From positions 1-16,543 of the forward strand of contig PMKG01000352.1 in NCBI GenBank assembly GCA_003157675.1: a DNA stretch of 16,543 nt, given 5' to 3'. This DNA comes from Acidobacteriota bacterium. GTDB taxonomy: Bacteria > Acidobacteriota > Vicinamibacteria > Vicinamibacterales > Fen-181. Shown here in pieces: positions 14,491 through 16,543 of the stretch; position 1 is the first letter of the stretch, and every line of letters begins with the position of its first letter. The notes beneath the pieces were generated by a model that saw nothing but the letters and a program-made list of their open reading frames with translations, was not told where the DNA came from and did not search any database. Position numbers and translations under genes: made by a program.

Positions 14491-14931
14491 CTACGCCCTG
14501 AGGTGATCCGCCCGCCAGCGGGTCACCTTCTGCTTGATCGCATTCCGATCCTCGATGTGCCTGTCGAGGACCTCACGCGCGAGGGCCGGCAGTTCCTCGT
14601 CGCGCGCGAAGCGCAGCGCGACGAGCTGCGGCACGGTGAACTCCTCGATGCGCGGCTGCAGGTCGGCGGGCAGCAGCGCGCGCATGCGGAGCCGTTCCTC
14701 GAGGCGGATCACCCGGTTCTGAACGGTCACCGCCATCATGCGCGCCGACAGCGCCAGCAGGATCAGCGCCACCGCCAGGACCATGTCGAGGTGCGCGAGC
14801 AGGCCGCGGGTTGTGACGGCCACGTAAATCGTACCGATTAGGTAGACCAGCAGCAGCGGCAGCACGACGAAGTGGAAGATGGGCAGGTACCGAGTGTGGT
14901 TCTGGTAAGTCTGCGGAACCTTCTCTGCCAT
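14491..14931 (-). CDS. DUF6526 family membrane protein
   Basis: 146 residues. The N-terminus MAEKVPQTYQNHTRYLPIFH is followed by two predicted transmembrane helices (about 18-40 and 47-69) and a cytoplasmic, charged C-terminal helix region. Motifs NHTRY, VQNRVIRLEERLRM (70-83) and LLPADLQPRIEEFTVPQLVALRFARDEELP (87-115, read in parts) match what I recall of DUF6526, a small inner-membrane family of unknown function. AAGGAG precedes the ATG by 7 nt. It is convergent with the S9 peptidase (21-bp gap) and divergent from mrp (121-bp gap). Its last codons overlap the hairpin at 14501-14528. The family assignment is from memory and fairly secure; the role is unknown. Confidence 0.85.
   Translation of the reverse strand: MAEKVPQTYQNHTRYLPIFHFVVLPLLLVYLIGTIYVAVTTRGLLAHLDMVLAVALILLALSARMMAVTVQNRVIRLEERLRMRALLPADLQPRIEEFTVPQLVALRFARDEELPALAREVLDRHIEDRNAIKQKVTRWRADHLRA
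14501..14528. terminator. Hairpin at the convergent S9 / DUF6526 gene ends
   Basis: AGGTGATCCGC (14501-14511) pairs with GCGGGTCACCT (14518-14528): an 11-bp stem with one mismatched or wobble position and a 6-nt loop. It lies 32 bp after the S9 stop and inside the last codons of DUF6526. It could end or stabilise the S9 transcript. No T-run follows on either strand, so the terminator role is tentative. Confidence 0.35.
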
Positions 14932-15052
14932 CGCTCGTCTCCTTGATGCCGGGTTCGCTCCATTGTTTCACGCTTCGGCCGGCTGCGGCACCCGGACGCC
15001 GATTCGCCCGTGGCCGGCTGCACGCCGTGGTAGAAATAGATAAGAGGTGCTC

Positions 15053-16135
15053 ATGACTGTCGTTGCCGAATCCGCCGTGCTCGACGCGCTCCGCTCGGTC
15101 AAGGACCCCGACCTCCACCGCGACATCGTCGCGCTCGGCTTCGTGAAGGACCTGAAGATCGACGGCGGCCTCGTCGCCTTCACCATCGAGCTGACGACGC
15201 CGGCGTGCCCGGTGAAGGACGCGATGCGCGACCAGTCCCGCGCGGCCGTCATGGCGCTCGCCGGGGTCTCCGCGGTCGAGGTGAAGATGACGGCAAGCGT
15301 CCGCGCGGCGCGGGCGATCGACGCGGACCTGGCCGCCATCCCCGGCGTGAAGAACATCGTGGCGGTGGGCGCAGGCAAGGGCGGTGTGGGAAAGACGACG
15401 CTCGCCGTGAACCTGGCGGCGGCCCTCTCGGCGCTTGGCAGCCGCGTGGGGATGATCGACGGCGACATCTACGGGCCGAACGTCCCGATCATGCTCGGCC
15501 TGAAGGGGCAGCTCGAGTCGGACGGCGAGAAGATCGTGCCGGCCGAAAAGTTCGGCATCAAGGTCGTGTCGATGGGCTTCCTTGCCGCCGACGATTCGCC
15601 GGTCATCTGGCGCGGGCCGATGCTGCACAGCGTCGTCAAGCAATTCTTCCACGACGTGCGGTGGGGCGAGCTCGACTACCTGGTGATCGACATGCCGCCG
15701 GGCACGGGCGACGTGGCGCTGAGCCTCAGCCAGACGGTGCCGGTCGCCGGCGCCATCGTGGTGACGACGCCGCAGGAGGTCTCGCTCTCCGACAGCCGGC
15801 GCGCGGTGCGGATGTACCAGAAGCTGAACATCCCGGTGCTCGGCCTCATCGAAAACATGAGCTACTTCGTTTGCCCGAACTGCAGTCACGAGAGCGACAT
15901 CTTCGGGCGCGGAGGCGGCGAGCGCACCGCGACCGAGATGGACGTGCCGTTCCTCGGGCGAATCCCGATCTACGAACCGATTCGCCAGGGAAGCGACACC
16001 GGCCATCCGCTGGTCATCTCCGAACCGGACTCGCCGGTCTCGCGCGCCTTCTTCGCGGCGGCCGAGCAACTGGCTGCGCAGGTGTCGATCGCGAGCTTCC
16101 GGAAGCCGGTCATTCCCGTGGCGCCGGTCGGCTAG
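15053..16135 (+). CDS. mrp: Mrp/ApbC (NBP35-type) iron-sulfur cluster carrier ATPase
   Basis: 360 residues. The N-terminal MIP18/DUF59 domain (about 4-85) includes ELTTPACPVKDAM with Cys52. The deviant Walker A motif of the SIMIBI class is GAGKGGVGKTT (106-116). Further family motifs are MIDGDIYGPNVP (134-145), the Walker B-region VIDMPPGTGD (211-220) and TTPQEVSLSD (238-247). The cluster-binding CxxC is CPNC (274-277), two cysteines bridging a homodimer. The protein binds a labile Fe-S cluster and hands it to apo-proteins in the cytoplasm. The ATG is favoured by AAGAGG 5 nt upstream; an in-frame GTG two codons earlier overlaps that site. It is divergent from DUF6526. The stop is followed 3 nt later by a heptamer repeat. 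Confidence 0.96.
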   Translation: MTVVAESAVLDALRSVKDPDLHRDIVALGFVKDLKIDGGLVAFTIELTTPACPVKDAMRDQSRAAVMALAGVSAVEVKMTASVRAARAIDADLAAIPGVKNIVAVGAGKGGVGKTTLAVNLAAALSALGSRVGMIDGDIYGPNVPIMLGLKGQLESDGEKIVPAEKFGIKVVSMGFLAADDSPVIWRGPMLHSVVKQFFHDVRWGELDYLVIDMPPGTGDVALSLSQTVPVAGAIVVTTPQEVSLSDSRRAVRMYQKLNIPVLGLIENMSYFVCPNCSHESDIFGRGGGERTATEMDVPFLGRIPIYEPIRQGSDTGHPLVISEPDSPVSRAFFAAAEQLAAQVSIASFRKPVIPVAPVG

Positions 16136-16138
16136 GGA

Positions 16139-16166
16139 GGCTCAGGGCTCAAGACTCAGGACTCAA
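16139..16166 (+). repeat. Tandem heptamer array, four units, after mrp
   Basis: Units GGCTCAG, GGCTCAA, GACTCAG and GACTCAA are in perfect phase, beginning 3 nt after the mrp stop. Just beyond, on the opposite strand, 16187-16173 reads GGATTCA then GGCTCCA, which look like two degenerate units in reverse orientation. The array fills the 53-bp gap between two convergent genes. It is the same family as the array at 2106-2161. Confidence 0.85.
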
Positions 16167-16188
16167 ACCGTCTGGAGCCTGAATCCTC

Positions 16189-16543
16189 CTACCGGGGCCG
16201 CTGTCGCCGTGGGAGCGGCGAGAGCATCGGTACGCGGCGGGCGTACTCGCCATACGTCTCCGCCCCGAGCTCTTCGCGCAGAAACTCTTCCTCCAACCGC
16301 GCCTTGATCACCCAGCCGGTGGTCATCACGCATGCCCCGAGCCACGCGAGCGCTGTACCACGCATCGCGGCTGTCGCGGCCGATGCGAGGATGATGCCCG
16401 TGTAGATCGGATGCCGCACGATCCCGTACGGTCCGGTGTCTACCACGTGGTGATCGGCCTTTCGCGAGACACCGCTCGACCAGAGCCGTCCCAGGTGGAT
16501 GCGTGCCCACCACGCGAAGAGCAGGCCGGCGAAGGCGGCCGGC
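16189..16543 (-). CDS. Isoprenylcysteine carboxyl methyltransferase / phospholipid methyltransferase-like protein (5' end beyond window)
   Basis: The frame is open to the right edge and gives the last 117 residues. It begins in a hydrophobic helix (AAFAGLLFAWWARIHLGRLW) and then shows the family signature VVDTGPYGIVRHPIYTG, the S-adenosylmethionine-binding region of ICMT/PEMT-type integral membrane methyltransferases. Two further hydrophobic helices follow, then the C-terminal LEEEFLREELGAETYGEYA, with the Glu and Tyr pattern typical of the group. Bacterial members act on lipids or small molecules at the inner membrane; the substrate is not predictable. A GTG at 16446 could be mistaken for the start, but the upstream hydrophobic residues belong to the family, so the true start lies outside the window. 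It is convergent with mrp. Confidence 0.88.
   Translation of the reverse strand, partial: PAAFAGLLFAWWARIHLGRLWSSGVSRKADHHVVDTGPYGIVRHPIYTGIILASAATAAMRGTALAWLGACVMTTGWVIKARLEEEFLREELGAETYGEYARRVPMLSPLPRRQRPR

Overview
The window reads as a high-GC chromosome segment from a free-living, Gram-negative-type bacterium. Signs of a diderm envelope are two predicted outer-membrane beta-barrels, a lipobox-bearing lipoprotein and several Sec signal peptides. Gene content (DUF6526 protein, active/inactive M16 protease pair, S9 peptidase with TolB-like repeats) and two kinds of short intergenic repeat would fit Acidobacteriota, perhaps the Vicinamibacteria. That assignment is inference; no rRNA or marker tree is available here. 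I see no rRNA, tRNA, CRISPR array, insertion sequence, integrase or phage gene.

Layout. 1-1881 (minus): a multi-spanning MOP/MATE-fold transporter resembling the ANKH family, followed by a cysteine-rich Sel1-repeat lipoprotein that runs off the left edge. 1882-2248: a 367-bp non-coding gap with an eight-unit heptamer array. 2249-4976 (plus): a malic enzyme, a small exported helical protein and an 85-residue coiled-coil protein. 4989-5750 (minus): a DUF481 outer-membrane barrel, divergent across a two-promoter region from 5974-9223 (plus), which encodes a zinc-dependent M16 protease and a zinc-site-lacking M16 partner. 9224-9361: a convergent gap holding a ~106-bp imperfect palindrome. 9362-12298 (minus): a 978-residue exported protein with an apparent TIM-barrel-like, LolA-like and outer-membrane beta-barrel architecture. 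12439-14469 (plus): an S9 prolyl-oligopeptidase-family peptidase. 14491-14931 (minus): a DUF6526 membrane protein. 15053-16135 (plus): Mrp/ApbC iron-sulfur carrier ATPase. 16189-16543 (minus): 3' part of an isoprenylcysteine/phospholipid methyltransferase-like membrane protein.

How they fit together. Apart from malic enzyme (pyruvate/NAD(P)H supply) and Mrp (Fe-S delivery), nearly everything is an envelope protein. The two M16 genes are clearly one operon, likely a periplasmic heterodimeric peptidase; the S9 enzyme suits downstream peptide breakdown. The transporter and Sel1 lipoprotein are probably co-transcribed (35-bp gap, strong Shine-Dalgarno). No single pathway unites the window. The least ordinary items are the three-part barrel protein, the ANKH-like exporter with its lipoprotein, and two dispersed repeat families: a REP-like GGGCTGAAGCCC element (three arms) and a GGCTCAA heptamer repeat (two arrays).
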